Shown piece by piece: positions 48,374 through 59,020 of a stretch of 64,000 nt of DNA. The translations under genes and the position numbers were made by a program. Source of the stretch: Rhodocyclaceae bacterium UBA2346 (lineage in GTDB: Bacteria; Pseudomonadota; Gammaproteobacteria; Burkholderiales; Rhodocyclaceae); contig DDUE01000070.1 in assembly GCA_002344625.1 (NCBI GenBank), forward strand, positions 472 through 64,471, given 5' to 3'. The notes below the pieces were generated by a model that did no database searches, was not told where the DNA came from, and saw only the letters and a program-made list of their open reading frames with translations. The stretch's first letter is position 1, and each line of letters opens with the position of its first letter.

Positions 48374-49150
48374 ATGTCATTTGAAAACATCGTCGTCGAA
48401 ACGCGCGGACGTGTCGGCCTGATCACCATCAACCGGCCAAAGGCGATGAACGCGCTCAACGACAAGGTCGTCGATGAGATCGGCGCGGCACTCGACGGAT
48501 TCGAGGCGAGCGAAGACATCGGCGCCATAGTCATCACCGGCTCGGAAAAGGCGTTTGCCGCCGGCGCCGACATCGGTGCGATGGCCCGGTTCTCGTACAT
48601 GGATGCGTACAAGGGCGAATACATCACCCGCAACTGGGAACGCGTCAAGACCTGCCGCAAGCCGGTCATCGCCGCCGTCGCGGGTTATGCGCTTGGCGGA
48701 GGGTGCGAACTCGCGATGATGTGCGACATCATCATCGCGGCCGACAGCGCCCGTTTCGGCCAGCCCGAAGTCAAGCTCGGCGTACTGCCGGGCGCCGGCG
48801 GCACCCAACGCCTGCCGCGTGCCGTAGGCAAGGCCAAGGCGATGGACCTGTGTCTCACCGCCCGCATGATGGACGCAACCGAAGCCGAGCGCGCCGGACT
48901 CGTCTCACGGGTCGTGCCAGCCGATAGCCTGATCGATGAAGCGCTCGCCGCGGCAACCACGATCGCAAGCTACTCCTTGCCGGTGGTCATGATGATCAAG
49001 GAATCGATCGGCCGTGCCTTCGAGGGCGGACTGAACGAGGGCCTGCTGTTCGAGCGGCGCGTGTTTCACGCGAGCTTTGCGCTCGAGGACCAAAAGGAAG
49101 GCATGGCGGCTTTCGTCGAAAAGCGCAAACCTGCGTTCAAACACCGCTGA
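48374..49150 (+). CDS. Enoyl-CoA hydratase
   Basis: A 258-residue crotonase-fold enzyme. It has [20 protein letters not shown], the oxyanion-hole region [12 protein letters not shown], the [21 protein letters not shown] signature with one catalytic glutamate and [19 protein letters not shown] with the second. It hydrates short-chain enoyl-CoA in fatty acid or related breakdown, and may feed PHA synthesis given the phasin gene downstream. A GAGGAGGGA site precedes the ATG. Confidence 0.95.
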   Translation: MSFENIVVETRGRVGLITINRPKAMNALNDKVVDEIGAALDGFEASEDIGAIVITGSEKAFAAGADIGAMARFSYMDAYKGEYITRNWERVKTCRKPVIAAVAGYALGGGCELAMMCDIIIAADSARFGQPEVKLGVLPGAGGTQRLPRAVGKAKAMDLCLTARMMDATEAERAGLVSRVVPADSLIDEALAAATTIASYSLPVVMMIKESIGRAFEGGLNEGLLFERRVFHASFALEDQKEGMAAFVEKRKPAFKHR

Positions 49151-49412
49151 CCTCTCCAGCCTGCCGGGCACCCCCGTTCCGGCAGGCATCCCCACCTCGC
49201 CCGCCCTGACAGATTCGCCCGCGACTACGACGCCGGGTCGGATCGATTCACTGATTTCACCTCTCCTCGCCTCACGAAATTTTATTGCAGCACCACAACA
49301 GTGCGAGCGACAAGAAAAACCTATCCAGGGTAACTTATCTGAAATGTTTTTCTTTTTGTTTCATACGCATGTATCGCCAATGATTCGGATTGTGCGACGC
49401 ACCAAAAAATGC

Positions 49413-49440
49413 TTGACATGCAAAAACCGATGGCTACAAT
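49413..49440 (+). promoter_or_regulatory. Sigma-70 promoter of the phasin gene
   Basis: A perfect TTGACA -35 (49413-49418) is separated by 16 bases from TACAAT (49435-49440), a five-of-six -10. It is about 80 bases before the phasin start. This is among the strongest consensus promoters in the window, in keeping with abundant phasin. Confidence 0.85.
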
Positions 49441-49448
49441 ACGAAACA

Positions 49449-49463
49449 TGCTGCATCGCACCA
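49449..49463 (+). promoter_or_regulatory. Possible PhaR operator at the phasin transcription start
   Basis: TGCTGCATCGCACCA lies just downstream of the -10, where a repressor would block initiation. It resembles the TGC/GCA-rich sites bound by the PHA-responsive repressor PhaR. A related motif TTGCAGCACCACAA lies at 49285-49298. The assignment rests on resemblance and position only. Confidence 0.4.
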
Positions 49464-49519
49464 TCAACAGGTAATAGGCGATGCGTCAAATTTAGTTCAA
49501 TCGCCACGAGGAGATACAA

Positions 49520-50080
49520 ATGACCGCAATTCCCGAACAATTCGCCGCCGCCAACAAGGCCAACATCGAAAACCTGCTGACCGTTGCGAACTCCGCGTTT
49601 GCCAACGTCGAGCGCCTGGCTGCCCTGAACCTGAACACGGCCCGCACGCTGCTCGAAGAGTCGCTCGCCAACACCAAGGCACTGCTCGGCGCCAAGGATG
49701 CCCAGGAACTGATCAGCCTGCAAAGCGCGCTGGTGCAGCCGCTGGTTGAAAAGGCCGTTGCCTACAACCGCAGCGTGTACGAAATCGCCTCGCAAGGCCA
49801 GGAAGAAGTTTCGAAGCTGTTCGAAGCCCAGATCGCTGAACTGAACAAGAACCTGACCGCTGCGCTCGACAAGGCCGCCAAGTCCGCTCCGGCTGGCTCC
49901 GATGTCGCCGTCGCCGCCGTCAAGTCGGCCATCGCAGCCGCCAACAGCGCCTACGACAGCGTCAACAAGGCCGCCAAGCAAGTCGCTGAAATCGCCGAAG
50001 CCAACGTCACCGCCGCAACCAACGCCACCGTGAAGGCCGTCGGTACCGCTGCCAAGACCGGCCCCAAGAAAGCTGCCTGA
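49520..50080 (+). CDS. phaP: Phasin (PHA granule-associated protein)
   Basis: A 186-residue phasin_2-family protein that coats polyhydroxyalkanoate granules. It begins FAAANKANIENLLTVANSAFANVERLAALNLNTARTLLEES, the family's hallmark, and is almost wholly amphipathic helix with a Lys/Ala-rich tail (TAAKTGPKKAA). Coding bias appears strong, with favoured codons throughout. A GAGGAG site sits nine bases before the ATG, and a strong promoter and terminator frame it as a single highly expressed gene. Confidence 0.95.
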   Translation: MTAIPEQFAAANKANIENLLTVANSAFANVERLAALNLNTARTLLEESLANTKALLGAKDAQELISLQSALVQPLVEKAVAYNRSVYEIASQGQEEVSKLFEAQIAELNKNLTAALDKAAKSAPAGSDVAVAAVKSAIAAANSAYDSVNKAAKQVAEIAEANVTAATNATVKAVGTAAKTGPKKAA

Positions 50081-50104
50081 TCGACTTCGAGGCTGCTGCA
50101 ACGA

Positions 50105-50131
50105 AAAACCCCGCTGATGCGGGGTTTTTTT
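50105..50131 (+). terminator. Rho-independent terminator after the phasin gene
   Basis: A CCCCGC/GCGGGG stem with loop TGAT is preceded by four or more A and followed by seven T residues, 24 bases after the phasin stop. It may also work on the other strand for the plsC-like gene. Confidence 0.93.
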
Positions 50132-50254
50132 CGTCCTGCTCTTTGCTGACACCTGGAGCCAGCGCATGGCGTCGGGCCGCGATGCGCCCGGCAACCGCAT
50201 CCACGCGCATCAAGCCTCGTCAATGGCACGACTGCAAGCCACAGCCACCGGCGG

Positions 50255-50998
50255 TCACGCCTCGCCGGATCCCGCCTTGCCCGCGTACTGGTGCGGAAAG
50301 AGTCGTCGCATTTCGGCTTCGATCCACGCCTCGGCCCGGGCGTTGATCGCCGCGGCATCCAACCCGGTCGTGTCGATCGCCGGCCCCACGCTGACCGTGA
50401 TTTCGCCCGGCCTCTTGATGAACGCATTGCGTCGCCAGAAATCGCCGGCATTGTGTGCGACCGGCACCACCGGGGTGGCGGTCTTCTGGGCCAGCCAGGC
50501 TCCGCCCGGTTTGTAGCGGCGGTGCGCTCCCGGTGCAACGCGCGTACCCTCGGGAAAAACGACCACCCAGAATCCCTCTGCGAGCCGCCGCCGCCCCTGC
50601 TCCTCGACCTGCGACAAGGCATCCTTGCCCGCGCCCCGGTCGATGGCGACGATCGGTAGCTGCGCCAACGCCCAGCCGAAGAAAGGAACCCGCAGCAGCT
50701 CCCGCTTCAGCACGAAGCACAGGGGCGGAAAGATCAGTTGCAGGCCCATGGTCTCCCAGGCCGACTGGTGCTTGGACAGGATGACGGCGGGACCCGCCGG
50801 AATGTTCTCGCGCCCGACCACTCGGTAGCGAATACCCAGCAGATGCCACACGAACCACATGACGATATGCGTCCATGAGGTAATGATGCGGTAGCGCACA
50901 TGTGGCGGCAGCGGAAAGGTCAGGAAGCTGAACAGCGCATAGGGGGGCGTCACCACCACCAGCACCAGCGCAAACAGAAAAGAACGGATGATGTCCAC
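50255..50998 (-). CDS. 1-acyl-sn-glycerol-3-phosphate acyltransferase family protein
   Basis: A 247-residue PlsC-type acyltransferase that adds the second acyl chain in phospholipid synthesis. Two N-terminal hydrophobic segments precede the catalytic motif SKHQSAWETMG, which is HX4E rather than the textbook HX4D, and the FPEGTR motif. A GTG at 50998, eight bases after the gmhB stop, is the likely start as it keeps the membrane segment; the longer frame runs inside gmhB. It is the last gene of the glyQ-glyS-gmhB run. Confidence 0.9.
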   Translation of the reverse strand: MDIIRSFLFALVLVVVTPPYALFSFLTFPLPPHVRYRIITSWTHIVMWFVWHLLGIRYRVVGRENIPAGPAVILSKHQSAWETMGLQLIFPPLCFVLKRELLRVPFFGWALAQLPIVAIDRGAGKDALSQVEEQGRRRLAEGFWVVVFPEGTRVAPGAHRRYKPGGAWLAQKTATPVVPVAHNAGDFWRRNAFIKRPGEITVSVGPAIDTTGLDAAAINARAEAWIEAEMRRLFPHQYAGKAGSGEA

Positions 50999-51006
50999 GG
51001 CGGTGC

Positions 51007-51540
51007 TCAGTCGATGAGGTCGGCAACCACGGCTGCCAGATCGGGGAAGATACGGGTTTCGGGCGGAAGCTCCGGACTGTCGCGCGTGGCCATCCCCTTG
51101 CCGGTCAGGACCAGGATCGGCTGGGCGCCGGCGGCGACGCTCGCCTGAACGTCGCGCAGACTGTCGCCCACCGACGGGACGCGCGCGAGATCGACGTTGA
51201 AGCGCTGGCCGATCTGCAGCAGCATGCCGGGATTCGGCTTGCGGCACGCGCAGGTCGAGTCGGCCGGGTGCGGGCAAAAGAAGATCGCGTCCAGCCGCCC
51301 GCCGACCCGGACAAGGCTCTTGAGCATCTTGTCGTTGATCGCATTGAGCGTGTCCATACCGAAAAGACCGCGCCCGATGCCGGACTGATTGGACGCGACC
51401 ACCACCCGCCATCCCCATTGGTTGAGCAGGGCGATCGCCTCGAGTGCGCCGTCGATCGGGTGCCACTCTTCAGGCGACTTGATGAACTGCTCGGAGTCCT
51501 GATTGATCACCCCGTCGCGATCGAGAACGATGAGCTTCAT
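51007..51540 (-). CDS. gmhB: D-glycero-beta-D-manno-heptose 1,7-bisphosphate 7-phosphatase
   Basis: A 177-residue HAD phosphatase acting in heptose synthesis for the LPS core. Motif I is IVLDRDGVINQD, a zinc-binding loop is FCPHPADSTCACRKPNPGM, and motif IV is VGDSLRDVQAS. The ASNQSGIGRGLF segment is typical. It lies between glyS and the plsC-like gene, an order common in betaproteobacteria. Confidence 0.95.
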   Translation of the reverse strand: MKLIVLDRDGVINQDSEQFIKSPEEWHPIDGALEAIALLNQWGWRVVVASNQSGIGRGLFGMDTLNAINDKMLKSLVRVGGRLDAIFFCPHPADSTCACRKPNPGMLLQIGQRFNVDLARVPSVGDSLRDVQASVAAGAQPILVLTGKGMATRDSPELPPETRIFPDLAAVVADLID

Positions 51541-51625
51541 GCTCCCCTCCGGATATCGGCCCCGAGCCGGCGGGCGACGTTGTCCCCGCCCCGCTCGACG
51601 CGCATGCTTACCCGCGCGGCGTCGG

Positions 51626-53713
51626 TCATTGCGCCGAGAGCCGCGAGATATCGGCCACCTGGTTCATCAGTGCCGCCAGCATCGTGAGCAGGCCCAGGCG
51701 ATTGCGGCGAATGACCGGCTCGTCGGACATCACCATGACCGATTCGAAGAAACCATCCACGGCTTCGCGCAGGCCCGCCAGCACCCTCAGCGCCTCGGCG
51801 TAGTCGTCGTTGCCCATATGCGAACGCACCAGTGGCGCGACCTCGATCATCTGATGGAACAAGGCCTTCTCGGCATCTTCCTGGAGCAGCGCGACGTCCG
51901 GCTCGGGCAATGGTTCGTCGACCTTCTTGAGAATGTTGATGATTCGCTTGTTGGCCGCCGCCAGTGCGCTCGCCTCGGGCATCTGCTGAAAGGCCTGCAC
52001 CGCATCTAGACGGGGCACCACCTGGTCGATCCGGGTCGGCCTCAGCGCGATCACCGCGTCGACCGCATCATGGGCATAGCCGCCGTCGCGCAACAGATTG
52101 CGCAGGCGTTCGAGCATGAAGTCGATCAAGCGGGGGGCAAAGTCGTCCGTCAGCAATCCGCTTCCGAAGCCCGACCGGCCCTCCTCGATCAAGACGGCGA
52201 GATCGAGAGGCAGCGGCGTTTCGCTCAGAATCCGCAACACTCCCAGCGCCGCCCGCCGCAAACCGAAGGGGTCGCGGTCGCCAGTGGGCACGTCACCGAT
52301 GCCGAAAAAACCGATCAGCGATTCGAGTTTGTCGGCCAGGGCCACCGAGCAGGCCACGTTTCCGACCGGCAGCCGGTCACCCGCGAACCGCGGCAAATAG
52401 TGAGCCTCGATCGCGTCCGCCACGGTTTCGCCGATACCTTCGGCCAACGCGTAGTAACGCCCCATCACCCCCTGCAGATCGGGGAACTCCCCCACCATGT
52501 CAGTGAGCAGGTCGACCTTGGCAAGCAGGCCGGCCCGCTCGGCCAAGGCCGCATCGGCCCCCAGTTGGGCCGCGATGAAGCGGCTGAACGCCGCAATCCG
52601 CTGCACGCGGTCGCCGAGCGAGCCGAGCTTGTTGTGATACACCACGTTGCCGAGCTTGGCGATGCGCGCGCTCAGGCCGACCTTCTTGTCCTGCTCGAGA
52701 AAAAAGCGCGCATCCGCCAGGCGCGGGCGAACCACCCGCTGATTGCCCTCGATGATGTTCGACGGGTCGGAAACCCGCATGTTCGAAACGATCAGGAAGC
52801 GGTTCAGCAGCCGGCCGCCATCGTCGAACAAGGGAAAGTATTTCTGGTTGGCCCGCATCGTCAGGATCAGGCATTCCTGCGGCACTTCGAGATAGGCCGC
52901 TTCGAACTCGCCGACATAGACCGTCGGATGCTCGACCAGCGCACATACCTCGTCGAGAAGGTCGGAGAACTCGCCCAGAGCCGCGTTCTCGCCGCTGGCG
53001 GCCGCGCGCAGCTGCCGCTCGATTTCGGCACGCCGTGCGGCAAACTCGGGGATGACCTTGCCCTCCGCCAGCAAGGTCGGCTCATAGGCATCGGCCGTGG
53101 CGAGTTCGATCTCGCCCCGGCTCATGAAGCGGTGCCCCATGGTGGTCCGATCCGCGTCGAGTTCGAGCACGCGCCCCAGCACGACGCGGGCACCGTGCAG
53201 CATCGTGAGCTTGTGCACCGGCCGGACGAACTGCACCTCGCTCGAACCCCAGCGCATCAGCTTCGGAATCGGCAAGGCCTTGATCGCGTCCTGGACGATG
53301 TCGGCCAGAACAGCGTCGAGGCCGGCACCCGGTTCGGTGCGGGTATAGAACAAAGTCTCGCTCTTGCCATCCATGCGCCGCTCGAAACCAGCCACCGCAT
53401 CGAGCGGGATGCCTTTGGACTGAAGCCTCTTGAGCAAGGCCGGGGTCGCCTCGCCAGCGGCATCCAGCGCAATCTGCACCGGCATGATCTTCTCCGTGAC
53501 TTCCTGGGGCTGCGCCCGTTCGGCCACGCCCGCGACCGTGACCGCGAGCCGCCGCGGCGCCGCGAACCAGCGGAACGACTCGGTGGCCGGCGCCAGCCCG
53601 CGCGCGACGAGCCCGGCATGGATTCTTGTCGCGAATACCTCGCCAAGGCGCGGCAAGGCCTTGGGCGGGAGTTCTTCGGTCACCAGTTCGACCAGTAGCG
53701 TTGCGACCGACAT
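51626..53713 (-). CDS. glyS: Glycyl-tRNA synthetase beta subunit
   Basis: A 695-residue beta chain of the alpha2beta2 GlyRS. It begins [21 protein letters not shown] and has [50 protein letters not shown], and a C-terminal anticodon-binding part. The ATG at 53713 overlaps the glyQ stop by one base; a GTG codon precedes it in frame. Confidence 0.98.
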   Translation of the reverse strand: MSVATLLVELVTEELPPKALPRLGEVFATRIHAGLVARGLAPATESFRWFAAPRRLAVTVAGVAERAQPQEVTEKIMPVQIALDAAGEATPALLKRLQSKGIPLDAVAGFERRMDGKSETLFYTRTEPGAGLDAVLADIVQDAIKALPIPKLMRWGSSEVQFVRPVHKLTMLHGARVVLGRVLELDADRTTMGHRFMSRGEIELATADAYEPTLLAEGKVIPEFAARRAEIERQLRAAASGENAALGEFSDLLDEVCALVEHPTVYVGEFEAAYLEVPQECLILTMRANQKYFPLFDDGGRLLNRFLIVSNMRVSDPSNIIEGNQRVVRPRLADARFFLEQDKKVGLSARIAKLGNVVYHNKLGSLGDRVQRIAAFSRFIAAQLGADAALAERAGLLAKVDLLTDMVGEFPDLQGVMGRYYALAEGIGETVADAIEAHYLPRFAGDRLPVGNVACSVALADKLESLIGFFGIGDVPTGDRDPFGLRRAALGVLRILSETPLPLDLAVLIEEGRSGFGSGLLTDDFAPRLIDFMLERLRNLLRDGGYAHDAVDAVIALRPTRIDQVVPRLDAVQAFQQMPEASALAAANKRIINILKKVDEPLPEPDVALLQEDAEKALFHQMIEVAPLVRSHMGNDDYAEALRVLAGLREAVDGFFESVMVMSDEPVIRRNRLGLLTMLAALMNQVADISRLSAQ

Positions 53714-54642
53714 CACGCGGCCTCCTTCGATGCGGCGGGTTGCTGCCGGCGCAGCATCGGAAAACCCAATGCCTCGCGCGCGGCGAAATAGGCTTGGGCG
53801 ACTGCGCGCGAAAGATTGCGTATGCGCCCGATATAGGCCGCGCGCTCGGTGACCGATATCGCACCCCGGGCGTCGAGCAGGTTGAAGGTATGGCCGGCCT
53901 TCAGCACCATCTCGTAGGCCGGCAACGGCAGGCCTGCCTCGATGATGCGGCGGGCCTCCGATTCATAGCTGGTAAACAGCGAGAACAGGAATTCGACGTT
54001 CGAATGCTCGAAGTTGAATTTCGATTGCTCGACCTCGTTCTGGAAATAGACGTCTCCGTAACTCACCTGCGCACCATCGGGGTACACCGCCCAGACCAGG
54101 TCGTACACGTTGTCGACCCCTTGCAGGTACATGGCGAGACGCTCGAGTCCATAGGTGATCTCGCCCAGCACCGGCCTGCAGTCGAGCCCCCCTACCTGCT
54201 GGAAGTAGGTGAACTGGGTCACCTCCATGCCATCCAGCCAGACCTCCCACCCCAGCCCCCACGCACCCAGGGTCGGATTTTCCCAGTCATCCTCGACGAA
54301 GCGAATGTCGTGCACCAGCGGATCGATTCCCAGCGCACGCAACGAATCCAGGTACAGATCCTGGATGTCCGGCGGCGACGGCTTGAGCGCGACCTGGAAC
54401 TGGTAGTAATGCTGCAAGCGATTGGGATTCTCGCCATAACGGCCGTCCTTGGGGCGGCGCGACGGCTGCACGTAGGCGGCATTCCAGGGCTCGGGGCCGA
54501 TGGCGCGCAGGCAGGTGGCGGTGTGCGAAGTGCCCGCGCCCACTTCGAGGTCGATCGGCTGCATCAATACGCAACCCCGATCGGCCCAGAACTGCTGCAG
54601 GGTCAGTATGACTTGTTGAAACGTGGGTTTTGGCTTTGTCAT
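53713..54642 (-). CDS. glyQ: Glycyl-tRNA synthetase alpha subunit
   Basis: A 309-residue catalytic chain that makes glycyl-adenylate. It has [75 protein letters not shown] and [24 protein letters not shown]. The ATG at 54642 follows AGGA. It is coupled to glyS. Confidence 0.98.
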   Translation of the reverse strand: MTKPKPTFQQVILTLQQFWADRGCVLMQPIDLEVGAGTSHTATCLRAIGPEPWNAAYVQPSRRPKDGRYGENPNRLQHYYQFQVALKPSPPDIQDLYLDSLRALGIDPLVHDIRFVEDDWENPTLGAWGLGWEVWLDGMEVTQFTYFQQVGGLDCRPVLGEITYGLERLAMYLQGVDNVYDLVWAVYPDGAQVSYGDVYFQNEVEQSKFNFEHSNVEFLFSLFTSYESEARRIIEAGLPLPAYEMVLKAGHTFNLLDARGAISVTERAAYIGRIRNLSRAVAQAYFAAREALGFPMLRRQQPAASKEAA

Positions 54643-54740
54643 GATTCCTGTCGACCTCGGGTCGAGCTTCGAATGCGCGGGACTCGGGATTTTACTGGCT
54701 TTCTCGCGTTCGGGCGACGACTGCGCAGCGTACCTGCGCA

Positions 54741-56261
54741 TCACTCGACCGGTTCGGCTGAACGCCGCGGGGCCAAGACAAGCAGCCCGAGCGCGAACAC
54801 GGCAAGCACCAACGCCGCCAGATCGCCCCACTGGCCATACGGCGTCATGCCCTGATGGCCTTGTACGCTCACGTGCAGCGCACCGCGCTCGAATTGCGGC
54901 AACACCCCGGTAACGCGTCCGTCCACCTGCACCACCGCGGTCATGCCGGTATTCGTCGCCCTCAGCATCGGCCGGCCACTCTCCATCGCCCGGGCCCGCG
55001 CGATCTGCAGGTGTTGCGGCTGGGCGAAAGATTCGCCGTACCAGGCCAGATTGGACAGATTCAGGAAGAGCGTCGCATCCGGCAGCCCCCCGATCAACTC
55101 GTGCCCGAACAAGTCCTCGTAGCAGATATTCACCGCTATGCGCTGGCCGGCAAGCCGCAACGGCGGCTGATCACTCGCGCCACGGGTCTGGTCCGACATC
55201 GGAATATCGGCGATCCGGTAGAACCAGCCGAAGAACGGCGGAAGATATTCGCCGAACGGCACCAAGTGGCGCTTGGAGTAGATCTGCTCCGGCGACGCCC
55301 CCAGGCTGATCGCGGAGTTGAAGATCCGCCCCGCCGCATCACGGGTGAACACCCCGAGCAGCAGATCGGCCCCAGCCGCGCGAACCGGCGCCGACAGGGT
55401 CGCGAGAAAATCGCCGGGCAGCTGGTCCGCCAGCATCGGCAGCGTGGTTTCGGGCAGCACCACGAGATCGGCCGACTGCGCGCGCACCAGATCGGCATTG
55501 ATCGTGAACACTTCGGCGAGACTTTCCGGCGCCCATTTGAGCGCCTGACCGATATTCGTCTGTATCAGCGCAACCGACAACGGCGCCCCCACCGGGGCGG
55601 TCCAGTGAATCCTGGCCAGCGCCATCCCCCCTGCGCAGGACAGCGCCAGCAGCGCCAGACCGGCAAACAGCGCCGACCGGCCGCGTTGTACGGCGAGGCC
55701 GAGTACCGCCGCAAGCAGTGCCAGCACGAAACCAACGCCGTACACGCCGAGCACCGGAAAGAAACCTGCGAGTGGGCTGGGGGGCGTTTGCGAATATCCG
55801 ATGGCCAACCACGGAAACCCGGTAAACAGCCGCCCGCGCAGCATCTCGGCCAGCGTCCACACCCCCGCGAACGCCAGCGCCCCCAGCCCGACCGAACGCG
55901 GCCTGAGCCGCACGAACAACCCCGCCGCAAGCGCCGGGAAAAGCGCCAGGTAAGCACAGAACAACGCAATCGCAAGCGCGGCCACCGGCGCCGACACACC
56001 GCCGTAACGGTTGAGGGCGATGAACAGCCACGAGATGCCGGCAAGGAAGCTCCCCATCCCCCACGCGAAGCCCAGACCGAATCCGGCACGCGGCTGCTCG
56101 ACCCGCGCCGACAGATACACCAGCAGCGCGAGACTCAACAAACCCAGGGGATAGATTTCGAAGGGCGCGAACGCCAGCACCGAAGCAGCCCCGGCCACGA
56201 ACGCGGCGAAGAGCCGCAAGCCCGCAGCCCGGCGACACGGGCGATCGGCCTTGGTCAACAT
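54741..56261 (-). CDS. lnt: Apolipoprotein N-acyltransferase
   Basis: A 506-residue inner-membrane enzyme that adds the third acyl chain to lipoproteins. About six helices fill the first 210 residues, followed by a nitrilase-like domain with the triad glutamate in [10 protein letters not shown], lysine in [19 protein letters not shown] and cysteine in NICYEDLFG. It is the last gene of the miaB-phoH-ybeY-corC-lnt run. Confidence 0.97.
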   Translation of the reverse strand: MLTKADRPCRRAAGLRLFAAFVAGAASVLAFAPFEIYPLGLLSLALLVYLSARVEQPRAGFGLGFAWGMGSFLAGISWLFIALNRYGGVSAPVAALAIALFCAYLALFPALAAGLFVRLRPRSVGLGALAFAGVWTLAEMLRGRLFTGFPWLAIGYSQTPPSPLAGFFPVLGVYGVGFVLALLAAVLGLAVQRGRSALFAGLALLALSCAGGMALARIHWTAPVGAPLSVALIQTNIGQALKWAPESLAEVFTINADLVRAQSADLVVLPETTLPMLADQLPGDFLATLSAPVRAAGADLLLGVFTRDAAGRIFNSAISLGASPEQIYSKRHLVPFGEYLPPFFGWFYRIADIPMSDQTRGASDQPPLRLAGQRIAVNICYEDLFGHELIGGLPDATLFLNLSNLAWYGESFAQPQHLQIARARAMESGRPMLRATNTGMTAVVQVDGRVTGVLPQFERGALHVSVQGHQGMTPYGQWGDLAALVLAVFALGLLVLAPRRSAEPVE

Positions 56262-56318
56262 GCGCGCGGCGGCACGCAGCTGGCCCCCCGGCCGCTGCCG
56301 GAATGGCGATGCATGGTC

Positions 56319-57164
56319 TTACACCTGATAATCCACGGTCGGCGGCCGAATCCGCTCCACCAGCAGCGTATAGACGCGCCGACTGTCCGCGCGCATCACC
56401 TGGAACCTGAGCCCGGCGAGCTCGACCGACTCGCCGCGCTTGGGCAACCTGCCGAGATGACGGATCACGAGACCGCCGACCGTATCGATCTCGTCGTCAC
56501 TGAAGCTGGCATCGAAGGCCTCGTTGAAGTCCTCGATCTCGGTCGCGGCCTTCACCCGGTAGCGGCCGCTCTGATCCAGCCGGATGTTGTCGGCCGTCTC
56601 GTCGAAGTCGTATTCGTCCTCGATGTCGCCGACGACCTGCTCGAGCACGTCTTCGATCGTGACCAGCCCGGCCACGCCGCCGTACTCGTCCACCACGATC
56701 GCCATGTGATTGTGGCTGACGCGGAACTCGCGCAACAAAACGTTGAGACGCTTGGATTCGGGCACGAACACCGCCGGGCGGAGCATCTCCCTCAGATTGA
56801 ATTCGCGCCCCGAGTAGTAGTGCAGCAGATCCTTGGCCAGGAATATGCCGACGATGTCGTCCTTGCTTTCATTGACCGCAGGAAACCTCGAATGCGCCGT
56901 TTCGACGACGAAATCAGCGATCTTCTCGATCGGGTCATCCAGATGCAGCACATCCATCTGGGCCCGGGGAACCATTACCTCGCGCACTTTCATGTCGGAC
57001 ATCTGCAACGCGCCCTCAATGATCGAAAGCGCATCGGGATCGATCAAGCTGCGGTCGCAAGCCGACCGCAGTTGCGCCAGGAGCTCTTCACGATCTTCAG
57101 GTTCGTGCGAGAGAAAGGCCGAGAGCCGCTCGAGTAAGGATGGTCTTGCCGGGGAACTGTCCAT
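56319..57164 (-). CDS. CorC/HlyC-family CBS-domain protein (YbeX)
   Basis: A 281-residue cytosolic protein with two CBS domains (about 70-195: VREVMVPRAQMDVL, SRFPAVNESKDDIVGIFLAKDLL, HMAIVVDEYGGVAGLVTIEDVLEQVVGDIEDEYD) and a C-terminal CorC_HlyC FAD-like domain (about 205-281). No membrane segment is present, matching YbeX/CorC. It lies between ybeY and lnt as in many proteobacteria. The ATG has no clear ribosome site. Confidence 0.94.
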   Translation of the reverse strand: MDSSPARPSLLERLSAFLSHEPEDREELLAQLRSACDRSLIDPDALSIIEGALQMSDMKVREVMVPRAQMDVLHLDDPIEKIADFVVETAHSRFPAVNESKDDIVGIFLAKDLLHYYSGREFNLREMLRPAVFVPESKRLNVLLREFRVSHNHMAIVVDEYGGVAGLVTIEDVLEQVVGDIEDEYDFDETADNIRLDQSGRYRVKAATEIEDFNEAFDASFSDDEIDTVGGLVIRHLGRLPKRGESVELAGLRFQVMRADSRRVYTLLVERIRPPTVDYQV

Positions 57165-57182
57165 TGAACGTTTGTGGTTGTG

Positions 57183-57251
57183 GAGCCAGGGTTTGAGATC
57201 CTACTCGTCCGGTGCGTGGCCGCATACGGGCAGGATCCCAAATCCTGGCTC
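57183..57251. repeat. 20-bp inverted repeat between ybeY and corC
   Basis: The arms 57183-57202 and 57232-57251 match as inverted repeats at 18 of 20 positions, separated by 29 bases. In RNA from either strand one of the two differences becomes a G-U pair. The element fills most of the 102-base gap. No short target duplication is seen at its ends. It could be a transcript-processing or stabilising stem, or a remnant of a small mobile repeat. Confidence 0.8.
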
Positions 57252-57266
57252 TTCTCGCATCCGCCG

Positions 57267-58031
57267 TCAGGCGTACGGGTCGCCGAACCCCAGCGTCGCG
57301 AGAATCTCCGCTTCGAGCGGTTCCATGATCGCGGCCTGCTCCGGCGACTCATGGTCGTAGCCCTGCAAATGCAGCATACCATGCACCACGAGGTGCGCGA
57401 AATGGGCTTCGAGGGGCTTGCCCTGTTCGGCGGCCTCGCGCGCCAGCACCGGCACGCAGATCACCAGATCGCCGCTGAACAGGTCGTCCTGCTTCGCCGA
57501 CTTGTCCGACGCCGCAATCGCATCGTAGACGAAGGTGAGCACGTTGGTGGCGTAGTCCTTGCCCCGGTAATCGTGATTGAGGGCGCGGCCTTCGGCTTCA
57601 TCCACCAGACGGATGGTGACATCGGCGACACCGGCCCGCAGGGCCGCGCGCGCCCACGTCCGTATGCGGTGCTTGCGCGGCGCCAGGTCGCGATCGTCGC
57701 CGGAAAGCGCCTTTTGTATCTTGAGATTGAGCAGTGGTTCGCGCTTCGCCACGCGCCTTGCTCGCTTCTTCGCAACCGGGCCAGCCTCCACATCCCTAGG
57801 CACCAGCCGCACATTGACCGCAGCGTCCGCATGCGACTCCACCCGCAACAACGCGTCCGGCTCGTCGCCGAGCAGCACGATCTCGAGACCTTGGCCGCCC
57901 CCGTCGGTAAGATACACGCCCACCCGGCGTCCATTGCCAAAATCGAACTCGAGAAGGTCCGCCTTGAGCTCGGTGGCCTTACCACGCTTGCCGATGCTGC
58001 TGATCCGGGTGTGCACCGCTTTTCGCGTCAT
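57267..58031 (-). CDS. ybeY: Endoribonuclease YbeY with N-terminal extension
   Basis: A 254-residue protein whose C-terminal ~155 residues are YbeY, a zinc endoribonuclease for 16S rRNA maturation. The metal motif is [15 protein letters not shown], and the family's [16 protein letters not shown] motif precedes it. About 95 extra residues at the N terminus ([38 protein letters not shown]) precede the YbeY core and are absent in ordinary YbeY. The start overlaps the phoH stop by four bases, which supports translation of the extension. Its role is not recognised. Confidence 0.9.
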   Translation of the reverse strand: MTRKAVHTRISSIGKRGKATELKADLLEFDFGNGRRVGVYLTDGGGQGLEIVLLGDEPDALLRVESHADAAVNVRLVPRDVEAGPVAKKRARRVAKREPLLNLKIQKALSGDDRDLAPRKHRIRTWARAALRAGVADVTIRLVDEAEGRALNHDYRGKDYATNVLTFVYDAIAASDKSAKQDDLFSGDLVICVPVLAREAAEQGKPLEAHFAHLVVHGMLHLQGYDHESPEQAAIMEPLEAEILATLGFGDPYA

Positions 58032-59020
58032 ATCGACGAGTCCTTAAGGGGCTGGGGGGGGGATTGGGGCGCCGCCGCGTCGAGCCTCGCACGCTCGTCA
58101 TACGCTTCGACGATGCGCGCCACCAGCGGGTGGCGAACCACGTCTTCGCGCCCGAAGCGGGTGAATGCGATTCCGCGGACGTCCGCGAGCACTTCGCTGG
58201 CTTCGAGCAGACCGCTGCGTTGGCCGCGCGGCAAATCGACCTGGGTCACATCCCCGGTCACCACCGCCTTCGCACCGATGCCGATCCGGGTCAGGAACAT
58301 CTTCATCTGCTCGGGCGTCGTGTTCTGCGCCTCGTCAAGAATGATGAACGCATGATTGAGCGTCCGCCCGCGCATGAACGCCAGCGGCGCGATCTCGATG
58401 CTGCCACGCTCGAACAACTTGCCGACCCGGTCGAAACCCATCAGGTCATAGAGCGCATCATAGAGCGGACGCAGGTACGGGTCGACCTTCTGGGCCAGAT
58501 CTCCGGGCAAGAAACCGAGCCGCTCGCCAGCCTCCACGGCCGGCCGGGTCAGGATGATCCGCTCGACCAGCTCACGCTCGAACGCATCGACCGCGCTCGC
58601 AACCGCGAGATAGGTCTTGCCCGTTCCGGCCGGTCCGATCCCGAACGTCACATCGTGCGCCTGGATGTTGCTCAGGTATTCGGTCTGGCGTGGCGTGCGC
58701 CCGTGCAGTTCGGTCTTGCGGGTGAGCAGTGCCGGCGCGCTCGAATGCGCGCCCGGCAGATTCGAGAGTTCCACCAGGCCGAGCTGAACGTCATCGATCG
58801 TCAGGACTTCGTCCGCGTGCCCGTAGAACTCGCGCAGTGCGCGCGCCGCCAGCTGCGATTTGGCCGGTGGGCCGGTCACGGTGAAACGCTCACCCCTGCG
58901 CGAGATCGTTACGTCGAGGGCCGACTCGATCTGGCGCAGGTTCTCGTCGAGCACGCCGCACAGATTCGCCAGCCGGTGATTGTCGACCGGATCCATCACC
59001 ACTTCGGTGATACGCGCCAT
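58028..59020 (-). CDS. PhoH-family ATPase
   Basis: A 330-residue PhoH-like (YbeZ) protein. An N-terminal KH-like region (about 15-90) precedes the ATPase core with Walker [16 protein letters not shown] and Walker [40 protein letters not shown] is the sensor region. It acts with YbeY in rRNA quality control in other bacteria. It directly follows the miaB stop and overlaps ybeY. Confidence 0.96.
   Translation of the reverse strand: MARITEVVMDPVDNHRLANLCGVLDENLRQIESALDVTISRRGERFTVTGPPAKSQLAARALREFYGHADEVLTIDDVQLGLVELSNLPGAHSSAPALLTRKTELHGRTPRQTEYLSNIQAHDVTFGIGPAGTGKTYLAVASAVDAFERELVERIILTRPAVEAGERLGFLPGDLAQKVDPYLRPLYDALYDLMGFDRVGKLFERGSIEIAPLAFMRGRTLNHAFIILDEAQNTTPEQMKMFLTRIGIGAKAVVTGDVTQVDLPRGQRSGLLEASEVLADVRGIAFTRFGREDVVRHPLVARIVEAYDERARLDAAAPQSPPQPLKDSSI

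Larger units (their letters stand above)
49151..49519 (+). other. Intergenic region upstream of the phasin gene
   Basis: This 369-base stretch is markedly more AT-rich in its second half than the surrounding DNA. It carries a strong sigma-70 promoter at 49413-49440 and two TGC/GCA-type motifs that may be PhaR operators. No gene is seen. Confidence 0.7.
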
